DNA from: Bacteroides sp.
Lineage (GTDB): Bacteria; Bacteroidota; Bacteroidia; Bacteroidales; Muribaculaceae
Direction of reading: 5' to 3'
Length of the DNA stretch: 64,000 bases
Assembly (NCBI GenBank): GCA_014802265.1
Contig: JAAVCP010000013.1
Location: forward strand, 62,001-126,000
The position numbers were made by a program, and so were the translations under genes. Below the pieces are notes generated by a model, which saw only the letters and a program-made list of their open reading frames with translations, was not told the DNA's origin and did not search any database. How positions within the stretch are numbered: the first letter of the stretch is position 1; each line of letters starts with the position of its first letter. Positions 19,121 to 27,111 of this stretch are shown here, piece after piece.

Positions 19121-20368
19121 TTATCTAACTATTATTTTTTTATCTCTTCCCATATATATGCCAGGCTTATTTAGTCCATTAACTCTCATTCCATTAAGGT
19201 TATACCAAATATCACTGTCTTTCCCCTCAATAAATGGTAATTGTTCAACTCCATTATGACCACTGCCAAATTTACAGATAGTTTTAAGAGCAGAAGTGGC
19301 ACCACCTGTCCTGCTATCAAATAATGGAGCATTATACCAACCACTGAGTGATGTGCCGTAAGCATTATATTCCAACCACCACCAAAATAACCCTGTAACA
19401 TTTTCATGTTTCAACAATGTTGCTACAAGATCCTTGGCAAATTGATTCTGACCCGCATCTGAATAATCATAATCCACCTTCTGATCAGTGCCGGGTACCT
19501 CCCAGGCATAAGAGAAACCGGTTTCTACCACCATTATATCCTTATCAGGGAAATTGGTTTCAAGCGATTCTAACGCATTGTTAAGCTGTGTCAAGCTACC
19601 ATGGAAATAAGGATAGTAACTGATACCTATTATATCATAGTCAACATTCAAAGACTTCATTTTTTCATAGAAATTCTTTTGGACAGGTATATCCCCTACC
19701 CTTTCAGTATGAATCACAATTTTTGCATCAGGACAAATTTCCCGACAAGCATTCCCGGTTTCTTGTAGTAACTTACCAAGTCTTTCCCAATTGGCATCAC
19801 TTCCCATAAATGTTTTTTTCAGATTACTATCAGGAGTGCCTTGAGTGCCCCATAACATTCCAAAGCTAATCTCGTTACCGGTCTGTATAAATTTAGGAAT
19901 CACACCATTATTCTTTAGGGACTGAAGAGTCTCTCTCGTATAATCATAGACAGCCTCATAAAGCTGCTCATCAGTTAGGTCTTTCCATATCTCCGGCGTC
20001 CATTGTTTTGCCGGGTCTGCCCAAGTATCGGAATAATGAAAATCAAGCATCAAGGAGAATCCGTCATCCACTATGCGTTTACAAAGAGGCAAGATATATT
20101 CCAAATCTTGACAAGCATTTGGATCTTTGTCACTTCCATTATAATCTTTGGGGTTTACAAACAGTCTTACACGCATTGCGTTCATTCCTTCATCATAAAG
20201 GTAAGGAAGAAGATCCGAAATTGGTTTGCCATCATGATCTTTATATTGTGCTCCGGCAATCTCATATTCCGGTAATAATGATATATCACCGCCAACATAT
20301 CGCTCTTTGGCTAAACTCAGTGTGGCAACCATAGACATGGCTGCCACAAATAAATATTTGACTTTCAT
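19121..20368 (-). CDS. Arabinogalactan endo-beta-1,4-galactanase, GH53
   Basis: ORF to 20389; likely start MKVKYLFVAAMSMVATLSLA at 20368. GGDISLLPEYEIAGAQYKDHDGK, NAMRVRLFVNP, DFHYSDTWADPAKQWTPEIW, FIQTGNEISFGMLW, VVETGFSYAW. Confidence 0.93.
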   Translation of the reverse strand: MKVKYLFVAAMSMVATLSLAKERYVGGDISLLPEYEIAGAQYKDHDGKPISDLLPYLYDEGMNAMRVRLFVNPKDYNGSDKDPNACQDLEYILPLCKRIVDDGFSLMLDFHYSDTWADPAKQWTPEIWKDLTDEQLYEAVYDYTRETLQSLKNNGVIPKFIQTGNEISFGMLWGTQGTPDSNLKKTFMGSDANWERLGKLLQETGNACREICPDAKIVIHTERVGDIPVQKNFYEKMKSLNVDYDIIGISYYPYFHGSLTQLNNALESLETNFPDKDIMVVETGFSYAWEVPGTDQKVDYDYSDAGQNQFAKDLVATLLKHENVTGLFWWWLEYNAYGTSLSGWYNAPLFDSRTGGATSALKTICKFGSGHNGVEQLPFIEGKDSDIWYNLNGMRVNGLNKPGIYMGRDKKIIVR

Positions 20369-20391
20369 AATTTCAAATAATGAAATCAAGA

Positions 20392-21573
20392 TTAATAGTT
20401 TTCACAACGCACTTCAAAATAACTTTGTGGTTTAAAGCAAACCGGGCATACTTCAGGAGCAGATTTTCCAATAGCTATATGACCACAGTTACGACATTCC
20501 CATACAGTTATACCACTCTTGTTGAATACCTCCATTGCTTCTACATTTTTGAGCAACGCGCGATAACGCTCCTCATGATGTTTCTCAATCTCTGCTACCC
20601 CACGGAACTGAGCAGCCAGTTCAGGAAATCCTTCGTCTTCCGCATCTTTGGCAAAAGAGTTATACATATCTGTCCATTCATAGTTCTCCCCTTCAGCCGC
20701 ATGCTCAAGATTAGTAGCAGTATTTTCACTTATTCCACCGAGAGCACGACACCACAATTGTGCATGTTCCTTTTCATTATCTGCTGTCTTGAGGAATATG
20801 TCAGCAATCTGTTCAAATCCGTTCTTTCTGGCTACAGATGCAAAATATGTATATTTGTTACGCGCCATACTTTCTCCAGCAAAGGCAGTCTGGAGATTCT
20901 TTTCCGTTTTTGTGCCGGAATATTTATTAGTAGGTTGGTCTGCTATATTCTGAGTTATCTCCACCTTTTCAAAGAATGTGGCATCATGCTTACATACCGG
21001 ACAAATAAAGCCATCAGGGAGTTCATTCCCATCATATTCATAACCGCACACTGTGCAACGCCATACTGTATGATTTCCCTTTGATGCATCATTAGTTTTA
21101 GGTTTCGGTTTGATATGCTCTTGATAGTAAGAATATGTAACTGAGGGTATATCGTTAAGCACTTCCAATTGTGTTACTTTACCGATAAACATCATGTGTG
21201 TGCCTAAATCTATCATTTGTTCAACGGAAACAGACACAAAGGAATTGGTACCACGTGTTACTGCATAAGTACCGTTGTCTACGCGACGTAAGTCCGGACA
21301 ATTAGCACATTTATCAATATCTCTCCCACTATGAAAGCCGAATCTATTAAACAGCTCGAAATTTGCGTCCTCGCTTATGATTGAAGCGGTGAGTATTTTT
21401 GATTTTTGCACCATCTCACAAGTAAGGCTTGATTTATTGAGACACACAGATACTTGATTAGGGTCAGAAGTTACTTGCTCAAAAGTATTTGAGATACAAC
21501 CATTGTCTTTTCCGTTAGCCACTGTTGTAATAACATACAGACCATACGGTATATTAAACATCGCGTTTTTCAT
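20392..21573 (-). CDS. Multidomain flavin reductase - rubredoxin - rubrerythrin - rubredoxin-like protein
   Basis: N-terminal flavin-reductase-like domain ([45 protein letters not shown]), rubredoxin [31 protein letters not shown], diiron rubrerythrin [20 protein letters not shown]...[10 protein letters not shown]...[10 protein letters not shown], and C-terminal rubredoxin-like [29 protein letters not shown]. Confidence 0.92.
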   Translation of the reverse strand: MKNAMFNIPYGLYVITTVANGKDNGCISNTFEQVTSDPNQVSVCLNKSSLTCEMVQKSKILTASIISEDANFELFNRFGFHSGRDIDKCANCPDLRRVDNGTYAVTRGTNSFVSVSVEQMIDLGTHMMFIGKVTQLEVLNDIPSVTYSYYQEHIKPKPKTNDASKGNHTVWRCTVCGYEYDGNELPDGFICPVCKHDATFFEKVEITQNIADQPTNKYSGTKTEKNLQTAFAGESMARNKYTYFASVARKNGFEQIADIFLKTADNEKEHAQLWCRALGGISENTATNLEHAAEGENYEWTDMYNSFAKDAEDEGFPELAAQFRGVAEIEKHHEERYRALLKNVEAMEVFNKSGITVWECRNCGHIAIGKSAPEVCPVCFKPQSYFEVRCENY

Positions 21574-21650
21574 TTATTGCAGTATAGTTATTTATAATGA
21601 AACAATTTTTCTTTTCAACAAAGTTACTGTTTAATATGTTTATTTTTTTG

Positions 21651-21660
21651 TAATTTTGCA
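21651..21660 (+). promoter_or_regulatory. Putative -7 promoter element of yccF-like gene
   Basis: TAATTTTGCA matches TAnnTTTGc. Confidence 0.45.
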
Positions 21661-21726
21661 CTAATATTTTGTAGGTGATCTCTACCTGCATGCATACATA
21701 TTTAATTTATAAAAATTTACCACTAA

Positions 21727-22095
21727 ATGAACATTCTTTTAAACATTATTTGGATTGTATTCGGCGGCTTTATGATAGCCATCGAATATGTAATTTCAAG
21801 TGTACTCATGATGGTAACAATAATAGGTATACCTTTTGGTGCCCAAACACTTAAACTTGCACAACTTGCCCTTTGGCCATTCGGTTCAAAGATAGCCGAT
21901 AATGGTTGGCCCTCCGGATGCCTCGCAGGAATTATGAACGTAATCTGGTGGTTTCTGGGGGGATTCGCAATCGCACTTACTCATCTTGGGTGGGGCTTGT
22001 TATTTTGTATAACTGTCATAGGCATCCCTTTCGGGTTACAGCATTTCAAGCTCATGAAACTTGCCCTCTTCCCATTCGGCAATTCAGTAAACTGA
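21727..22095 (+). CDS. YccF-domain membrane protein
   Basis: Duplicated motif: VTIIGIPFGAQTLKLAQLALWPFG and ITVIGIPFGLQHFKLMKLALFPFG. Confidence 0.88.
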   Translation: MNILLNIIWIVFGGFMIAIEYVISSVLMMVTIIGIPFGAQTLKLAQLALWPFGSKIADNGWPSGCLAGIMNVIWWFLGGFAIALTHLGWGLLFCITVIGIPFGLQHFKLMKLALFPFGNSVN

Positions 22096-22103
22096 CCCAA
22101 ACG

Positions 22104-22586
22104 CTAAGGCTTACATTTTCCAACTGGGGGCTCAGTGAGGGTGATTCGCACTACCGTAGTGCGATTTAGACTTCTTTCAATTGCTTCCGGGAAATGCTCT
22201 ATATATTTGGGGAGAAATCTTTCACACAGTAAGCGTAAAGCTTCTATCTTCTCATTATCATTAGTTACTATTTCTGCTTTACCTATGGCTATTGCAGAAT
22301 GAAAGTACTCGGTGAAATTATTTGTTCCCTCTTCAAATTTTGGGGTACACTTACTCACTGCTGATATACTCACTATGGAATTATGCTTCAAGCAGTCAAT
22401 TTTCTCACCCTCCTCTGCACAATGGAAATAGAAAGTTATGTCGTCACGTCTCACTAATGACAGTGGTATCCCATAGGGACTACCATCAATTCTATTCATG
22501 CTGACCGTAACATAGGGTGCTCTATCAAAAACGGATAATGCCCATTCTGCATCTTTTTGTCTTTGGGCTTTACGCATCTGTCTCAT
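22104..22586 (-). CDS. Pyridoxamine 5'-phosphate oxidase-family flavin-binding protein (NimA-like)
   Basis: ORF to 22607; MRQMRKAQRQKDAEWALSVFDRAPYVTVSMNRIDGSPYGIPLSLVRRDDITFYFHCAEEGEKIDCLKHN resembles the Nim/PNPOx-like family. Confidence 0.8.
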   Translation of the reverse strand: MRQMRKAQRQKDAEWALSVFDRAPYVTVSMNRIDGSPYGIPLSLVRRDDITFYFHCAEEGEKIDCLKHNSIVSISAVSKCTPKFEEGTNNFTEYFHSAIAIGKAEIVTNDNEKIEALRLLCERFLPKYIEHFPEAIERSLNRTTVVRITLTEPPVGKCKP

Positions 22587-22905
22587 GTTAATTAATTTAA
22601 TTATCACTCACAAATATATAGTCAGATCAATTATTAATGTATGACTCCACTATATTGGGAACTACAACGCACACTATTATGAGTGCTTATATATTTGCTT
22701 TGCGAAATTAATAAAATTTATGGATTTTTATTTATGATGACTAACTAAAATTTTAGTATAAATATTTTTAATAAAGAAATTTTCCCATATTTACATAAAA
22801 GTAATTATCTTTGCGCTAAAATCTATTCGAATAAATATTATTTTTGTCTAAAATGCTTAAGAATATACTTTATCTGTTTTCTTAAGCTGTCAAAGAGTTT
22901 AAAAT

Positions 22906-23562
22906 ATGAATAATAATATAGGATTTCTTTTCGATTTGGACGGAGTACTGATCGATAGTGAAAGCGAATACTCCAAGATATGGGCACAGGTAAATAAGGA
23001 ATATCCTTCCGGTATCCCTTCATTGGAAGTTATCATTAAAGGATGCACACTCGATAAGATACTTGATGATCATTATCCTGATATGGAGATAAGGAGCAAA
23101 GTGATTGCCCGCCTCTATGAATTGGAAAAACTAATGAAATATAACTATCTTCCTGGAGCGGAGAAATTACTTAAATCAATAAAGAATTCTCCTTATAAAA
23201 TGGCACTTGTGACGAGCAGCAATGATGTCAAGATGGCTCATCTTGATGAGGAATTGCCAGAGCTAAGAGGAATGTTTGATTTTATAGTTACAGCCGACCT
23301 CATTACCAAATCAAAACCGGATCCGGAAGGATATTTATTGGGAGCTGCTAAAATTGATAAAGAAAAAAAAAATTGTATAGTATTTGAAGATTCCCTTCAG
23401 GGAGTAAAAGCAGGTCAAAACTCGGGTGCATACGTGGTAGGAATAGCAGGAACTTTATCCGCTGATGTACTTGCTCCATACGCTGACATTGTTATCCAGT
23501 CATTGAATGAGATTTCTCTTGATGAACTCATCAACATCGTAAGAAACAGAAATGAACAATAA
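22906..23562 (+). CDS. HAD-family hydrolase (beta-phosphoglucomutase-like)
   Basis: FLFDLDGVLIDSE ... ALVTSSNDVKM ... KPDPEGYLLGA ... VFEDSLQGVKAGQNSG. Confidence 0.88.
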   Translation: MNNNIGFLFDLDGVLIDSESEYSKIWAQVNKEYPSGIPSLEVIIKGCTLDKILDDHYPDMEIRSKVIARLYELEKLMKYNYLPGAEKLLKSIKNSPYKMALVTSSNDVKMAHLDEELPELRGMFDFIVTADLITKSKPDPEGYLLGAAKIDKEKKNCIVFEDSLQGVKAGQNSGAYVVGIAGTLSADVLAPYADIVIQSLNEISLDELINIVRNRNEQ

Positions 23563-24835
23563 TATCCCACTTGCGGAAAGACTCCGTCCCACAACACTTG
23601 ACGCTTATATAGGGCAACGTCATCTTATCGGAAAGGGAGGGGTGATTCGGCGAATGATAGAATCTGGCAGAATCAATTCATTTATATTATGGGGACCTCC
23701 CGGGGTAGGTAAAACCACTCTGGCAAAGATAATAGCCAATGTAACTGAGGCTCCATTTTACACGTTGAGTGCAGTTACCTCCGGTGTTAAAGATGTGCGT
23801 GAGGTAATTGATAAATGTAAAGCTGATGCTAACAGTATGTTCACCTCAGTACGCCCGATATTATTTATTGATGAAATTCATCGTTTTAATAAAGCGCAAC
23901 AGGATTCATTACTGGGTGCCGTGGAGCAAGGACTCGTTACTCTTATAGGTGCCACTACGGAGAATCCATCATTTGAGGTTATCCGACCTCTGTTGTCACG
24001 TGCTCAGGTATACACTCTCAAGCCATTGGACATAGAAGACCTTGAAGTCCTCCTTGAAAGGGCTTTGAAAAATGATCCTATATTAAAGGAAAGGAATGTT
24101 GAGATTAAAGAAAAAAATGCTCTTTTCCGTTTCGCAGGTGGAGACGCGAGAAAACTGCTAAATATTCTTGACCTCATTGAGCAGTCAACACCTACTAATG
24201 AGATAATGATTATTGATGACGCAACTGTAACGGAGCGATTACAAGAAAATCCAGCGGCATACGATCATAATGGTGAACTTCATTATGATATCATTTCCGC
24301 TTTTATCAAATCTATAAGAGGTAGTGATCCTGATGCGGCTATTTATTGGCTTGCACGCATGGTTACTGGTGGAGAAGATCCAGAATTCATTGCTCGTCGT
24401 CTAATAATTTTGGCAGCCGAGGACATAGGACTTGCAAATCCAAATGCTTTATTATTGGCAAATACAACTTTTGATGCGTTAAAAAAAATTGGATGGCCAG
24501 AGGGAAGAATTATTCTTGCGGAATGCACGATTTATCTGGCAACTTCTCCGAAAAGCAACTCTGCATACGCTTCAATTGGTTCCGCTTTAGAAATCATAGC
24601 TCAAACGGGCAATCTACCCGTACCGCTACATTTGAGAAATGCACCTACAAAACTAATGAAAGATTTAGGATATCATGAAGGCTACAAATATGCTCACGAT
24701 TATGTAGGAAATTATGTTGAACAGCAATATCTTCCCGATAGACTGACAGACAGCCGTTTTTGGAATCCTTGTGATAATCCGCAAGAAGCAAAAATGTGGG
24801 AACGTATGCAGGCTTTAAGAGACAGAAAGAAGTAA
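23552..24835 (+). CDS. rarA: Replication-associated recombination protein A (MgsA/RarA AAA+ ATPase)
   Basis: LAERLRPTTLDAYIGQRHLIGKGGVIRRMIESGRINSFILWGPPGVGKTTLAKIIA; FIDEIHRFNKAQQDSLLGAVE. Confidence 0.94.
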   Translation: MNNNIPLAERLRPTTLDAYIGQRHLIGKGGVIRRMIESGRINSFILWGPPGVGKTTLAKIIANVTEAPFYTLSAVTSGVKDVREVIDKCKADANSMFTSVRPILFIDEIHRFNKAQQDSLLGAVEQGLVTLIGATTENPSFEVIRPLLSRAQVYTLKPLDIEDLEVLLERALKNDPILKERNVEIKEKNALFRFAGGDARKLLNILDLIEQSTPTNEIMIIDDATVTERLQENPAAYDHNGELHYDIISAFIKSIRGSDPDAAIYWLARMVTGGEDPEFIARRLIILAAEDIGLANPNALLLANTTFDALKKIGWPEGRIILAECTIYLATSPKSNSAYASIGSALEIIAQTGNLPVPLHLRNAPTKLMKDLGYHEGYKYAHDYVGNYVEQQYLPDRLTDSRFWNPCDNPQEAKMWERMQALRDRKK

Positions 24836-24919
24836 AATTGACATTTTGATAAATTTTTACCCCAAATTATTTTGTCAGTAATAATAAAACCATTAAATTT
24901 GCCACAAAATACGGAGCGA

Positions 24920-24950
24920 GCTTAAATTATCGTTATGCGACAATTTAAGC
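24920..24950 (+). other. Inverted repeat in the serC leader/promoter region
   Basis: gcttaaatt-a-tcg-ttatg-cga-c-aatttaagc: 9-bp outer stem plus 3-bp inner stem. Confidence 0.5.
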
Positions 24951-25009
24951 GAACCTAAAAATTTAGAAGTTCAACAAGCTCAACCTAAAAAAATAATACT
25001 TTAAAATTC

Positions 25010-26080
25010 ATGAAAAAGCACAATTTTTATGCAGGCCCGAGTATCATGAGCCAGTTCACAATTGAAGAGACTGCCAAAGCAGTTCACAATTTTGCTGACA
25101 TGGGGCTTTCAATTCTTGAGATTTCTCACCGTAGCAAGCAGTTCCAGGCTGTGATGGACGAGACAGTTGCCCTCTTCAAAGAACTCCTTGAAATTCCTGA
25201 GGGCTACAGCGTACTTTTCCTCGGTGGTGGTGCAAGCCTCCAGTTCGCTATGGTTCCAATGAACATGCTCGCAACTAAAGCTGCATATCTTGACACGGGC
25301 GTTTGGGCAAGTAAGGCGATTAAAGAAGCTAAACTCTTCGGAGAGGTTGACGTAGTTGCTTCTTCTAAAGATAGAAACTACAACTACATTCCACGCGACT
25401 ACACTGTTCCCACTGATGTAAACTATTTCCATTATACATCAAACAATACTATTTATGGTACAGAAATCCGTAAGGATCCGGATGTGCCCGTACGCATGAT
25501 TTGCGACATGAGTTCTGACATATTCAGCCGTCCGGTTGATATCGCCAAATATGATCTTATCTACGGTGGTGCTCAGAAGAATCTTGCTCCTTCAGGTGTG
25601 ACTTTTGTTATTGTTAAAGATGATGCTCTTGGTCATGTTGATCGCGTTATCCCGACAATGCTCGACTACCGCACTCATGTTAAGAAAGGCTCTATGTTCA
25701 ATACTCCTCCAGTGCTTCCTATCTTCTCAGCTCTTCAGACTCTCAAATATTACAAGAGCCTCGGTGGTATCCGTGCTATTGAGAAGATGGACCTCGAAAA
25801 AGCTGATTGCCTATACAATGCAATCGATAGCAGCAAGATGTTCGTAGCTACTGTGCCTAACCATGAAGATCGTTCAATCATGAACGTTTGCTTCGTGATG
25901 AAGCCCGAATACAAGGACCTTGAAAAGGATTTCATTGATTTTGCTACAGAAAGAGGTATGATGGGTATCAAGGGACATCGTGACGTAGGTGGTTTCCGTG
26001 CTTCTCTCTACAATGCACTTCCTATGGAGAGCGTTAAGGCTCTTATTGACTGCATGAAGGAATTTGAAGCTAAGCATTAA
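25010..26080 (+). CDS. serC: Phosphoserine aminotransferase
   Basis: [69 protein letters not shown]. Confidence 0.95.
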   Translation: MKKHNFYAGPSIMSQFTIEETAKAVHNFADMGLSILEISHRSKQFQAVMDETVALFKELLEIPEGYSVLFLGGGASLQFAMVPMNMLATKAAYLDTGVWASKAIKEAKLFGEVDVVASSKDRNYNYIPRDYTVPTDVNYFHYTSNNTIYGTEIRKDPDVPVRMICDMSSDIFSRPVDIAKYDLIYGGAQKNLAPSGVTFVIVKDDALGHVDRVIPTMLDYRTHVKKGSMFNTPPVLPIFSALQTLKYYKSLGGIRAIEKMDLEKADCLYNAIDSSKMFVATVPNHEDRSIMNVCFVMKPEYKDLEKDFIDFATERGMMGIKGHRDVGGFRASLYNALPMESVKALIDCMKEFEAKH

Positions 26081-26113
26081 TTCTTTTTCCACTAACAATA
26101 TTTTTCAACAGAT

Positions 26114-27031
26114 ATGAAGATTCTTGTTTTCACAGAGAAGCCTTTTGCTCAGGCTGCTGTTAAAGCTATTGCCGACGTTATCAATGCTTCAGGCAATGAG
26201 ATGGAACTTGTGGAAAGAGGTACTCGTGCTGACCTTCTTAATGCAGTTAAAGAAGCTGACGGTCTCATCGTGCGCAGTGATATTATTGATGCTGAAGTGA
26301 TGAATGCAGCTCCTAATCTTAAGGTTATTGTTCGTGCCGGTGCCGGTTATGACAATATTGACCTCCAAGCTGCTACAAACCATAGCATCTGTGTGATGAA
26401 CACACCGGGACAGAACTCTAATGCTGTTGCCGAACTCGTATTTGGCATGATTGTGATGATGTGTCGTAACCAATATAATGGCACTTCTGGTTCTGAGCTT
26501 AAAGGTAAATCTCTTGGTATCTATGCCTTCGGTCAGGTTGGTAGAAATGTTGCACGTATTGCAAAAGGTTTCGGCATGAAGATTCAGGCTCTTGACGTGT
26601 TTGTACCTGATGAAGTTATGGAGGCTGAAGGTGTAACACCTGTGCATGATGTGCATGAACTTTTTGCCAATAACAATTTCGTGTCACTTCACATTCCTGC
26701 CACTCCCCAGACTAAAAACTCTATTGGGTATGACCTCGTAAGCAGCATGCCTAAAAATGGCGTTCTTATCAATACTGCTCGTAAGGAAGTCATTGATGAG
26801 CCGGGTCTGATCAAGGCTCTTGAAGAAAGACCTGACCTTCGTTATGTCAGTGATATCAAACCTGCTGCTGATAAGGAGTTTGAGGAAAAATTTGGTGTGC
26901 GTGTATTCTTCACTCCTAAGAAAATGGGTGCTCAGACTGCTGAGGCTAACTTTAATGCAGGCGTTGCCGCTGCAGAGCAGGTGATTGCATTCCTTAATAA
27001 TGGTTGGAATAAATTTCAGGTTAACAAATAA
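26114..27031 (+). CDS. serA: D-3-phosphoglycerate dehydrogenase-like (short form, no ACT domain evident)
   Basis: AGAGYDNIDLQAATNHSICVMNTPGQNSNAVAELVFGMIVMM; GKSLGIYAFGQVGRNVARIAKGFGM. Located directly after serC. Confidence 0.88.
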   Translation: MKILVFTEKPFAQAAVKAIADVINASGNEMELVERGTRADLLNAVKEADGLIVRSDIIDAEVMNAAPNLKVIVRAGAGYDNIDLQAATNHSICVMNTPGQNSNAVAELVFGMIVMMCRNQYNGTSGSELKGKSLGIYAFGQVGRNVARIAKGFGMKIQALDVFVPDEVMEAEGVTPVHDVHELFANNNFVSLHIPATPQTKNSIGYDLVSSMPKNGVLINTARKEVIDEPGLIKALEERPDLRYVSDIKPAADKEFEEKFGVRVFFTPKKMGAQTAEANFNAGVAAAEQVIAFLNNGWNKFQVNK

Positions 27032-27047
27032 TTGTAACAGCGATTTA

Positions 27048-27096
27048 TAATAATAATGTTCCGGATTGCCTAAAACTTTCCGGAACATTATTATTA
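27048..27096. terminator. Bidirectional terminator between serA and copA
   Basis: taataataatgttccgga / tccggaacattattatta: 18-bp perfect arms, 13-nt loop, convergent genes. Confidence 0.8.
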
Positions 27097-27111
27097 ATCC
27101 TAATTATAGAT

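Noticed and set aside
20380-21084. 234-aa plus-strand ORF
   Set aside because: Antisense to the rubrerythrin fusion gene; no recognisable domain.
26189-26656. 155-aa minus-strand ORF
   Set aside because: Antisense to serA; His/Thr/Asn-rich shadow ORF.
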